This document shows positions 62,794 through 64,000 of a stretch of DNA of 64,000 nt, piece after piece (within the stretch, counting starts at the first letter, position 1; each line of letters opens with the position of its first letter). This stretch comes from Chrysomallon squamiferum (taxonomy: Eukaryota > Mollusca > Gastropoda > Neomphalida > Peltospiridae): the NCBI GenBank assembly GCA_012295275.1, contig CM022665.1, positions 8,257,976-8,321,975 on the forward strand, given 5' to 3'. The notes beneath the pieces are model-generated. The model ran no database searches and was not told where the DNA came from. It worked only from the letters and a program-made list of their open reading frames with translations. A program made the translations under genes and the position numbers.

Positions 62794-64000
62794 TTTTGCA
62801 CATTCTTGTGTCAATGAGGGCAGAGAGGTTGATCTGCCCGAAATTTTACACAGACACAAACATACAAAGTATAGTTTTTAATTAATTAATATTTATATAT
62901 ATATATATATTACATGTATTGTTTCTTAAAGTGATTCAAAGAAATGGGGGGAAAAACCAGACTGGTAATCAAGGAATGTTGAAAAATAATTCAATGTTAA
63001 ATGTATGGCAGTTACGCATGTCGTTGAATTATGTTTGTACGACCACTAACTGTTTTATAGGAAATATTACTTAATATACTTTTATTTACACTTTCATTCA
63101 TCACTTTGAAGTACTGTATTAAGTATACCTGACAATAATTATAAATTAAAAATTAAAATATTCTGAGGTATCGTGATGCCGCAACAACATACCTGATTCT
63201 ACGGATTATGTGGACTGTACAGGCCGTACCTAGGCAATATTGGTTTCATTTTGACGAGATATTTACGGTCATACATTTATAAATGTACATAAACTGTAAA
63301 TTCAGTTCACTCACGACATGTATAATTACAATTTCTGACATAAATTTACCAGCTGACTATTTGAATTAAGGTGTTTTTCACATTGGCGTCTTTATTATTC
63401 GAGTTTATTTGCAAGATTTTCTGTTGAAGTAAAATTGTGCAATATCAATACGTAATAATTTTCTCCAATGGCAATGTAATACGATTAAAGTCGTTTCAAG
63501 ATAAGGTTCTCACATGCTTGTCAGTTTATCGCAGTAATAAAAAAAGTAAATAAAAAATATAATAATAATAATGGCATTAAGAACATATAAATTAAAACTG
63601 ATACTAACACCTCGAGTTCATAAATTATCCCTTTAATGTAATTTTCAACGGTTTAAAACATTTCTTTGAGATGGATAATCAACAATACTGAAAAATCAGT
63701 TATCCTTTATGATCGAGTTTTCTAAAGTTTTTAAGTCTTCTTCAGTTCCTGTCCTAGTTGCCTGTAAACAGTTATGGAAATGGAAGAGTATGAAGTGTGA
63801 CAGCGTTCCTCTACCTTTTACTTTACAGATTATGTTCAATTTCTGAACTAGTATAGAGTCAGAGACATTACTATCTGGCCTTTGTCAGGCTTCTGTAGCA
63901 ATTAAAATTAACTTTTTATTTTCAATAATTATACTTGCATATTTCACTCAGCTCTCATAAACAACAGATATTTTAAGGTATCTAATAATAAAAATTAAAA

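Larger units (their letters stand above)
60026..64000. other. Non-coding or unassigned DNA at the right end
   Basis: No protein family was recognised. It holds TA (60333-60352), ATT (60476-60503) and AAT/AAAAT (61669-61740) tracts, poly-A (62338-62363), poly-T (62764-62793) and the GC-rich duplicated patch at 61080-61460. Confidence 0.5.

Overview
The window is AT-rich animal nuclear DNA with GT-AG introns, very dense microsatellites and low gene density. The protein content (a neurotrophin-type growth factor, a PBAF-type ARID2, an F-box/leucine-rich-repeat protein and a thrombospondin-repeat membrane protein) and the repeat style fit a lophotrochozoan, most likely a mollusc. I cannot fix the class or species from sequence alone.

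Layout. (1) 1-2.95 kb, plus strand: the last three exons of a single-pass membrane protein with a thrombospondin type-1 repeat; its 5' part lies left of the window. (2) 4.45-9.42 kb, minus strand: a complete two-coding-exon F-box/LRR gene with a 3.1-kb repeat-rich intron. (3) 9.4-16.6 kb: a largely non-coding interval with microsatellites, one possible coding relic (13.9-14.26 kb) and a GC-richer repeat-like patch (12.7-13.03 kb). (4) 16.59-30.53 kb, plus strand: a complete six-coding-exon gene for a 248-residue prepro-neurotrophin. It has a signal peptide, a prodomain, an R-E-K-R processing site and a 118-residue cystine-knot domain with two extra cysteines. Its first intron carries a diverged array of about 68-bp units, and its fourth intron carries a pogo/Tigger-like MITE. 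(5) 30.5-35.8 kb: non-coding DNA between convergent genes, probably holding the ARID2 3' UTR. (6) 35.82-59.45 kb, minus strand: a complete ARID2 gene, 21 coding exons and 1672 residues, every splice phase compatible. Intron 3 holds a relic of a hAT/ZNF862-like transposase N-terminus. (7) 59.45-64 kb: the ARID2 upstream region, a candidate divergent first exon on the plus strand (about 59.90-60.03 kb), and an odd GC-rich patch with local tandem duplications at 61.08-61.46 kb.

The genes do not form a pathway. They are independent neighbours in alternating orientation: TSP1(+) and F-box(-) convergent, F-box(-) and neurotrophin(+) divergent, neurotrophin(+) and ARID2(-) convergent. The most interesting locus is the neurotrophin gene. 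Its fragmented exon structure and altered cysteine pattern differ from the textbook vertebrate family. All exon models were made by eye from splice signals, reading-frame continuity and remembered family sequences; no database search was run.
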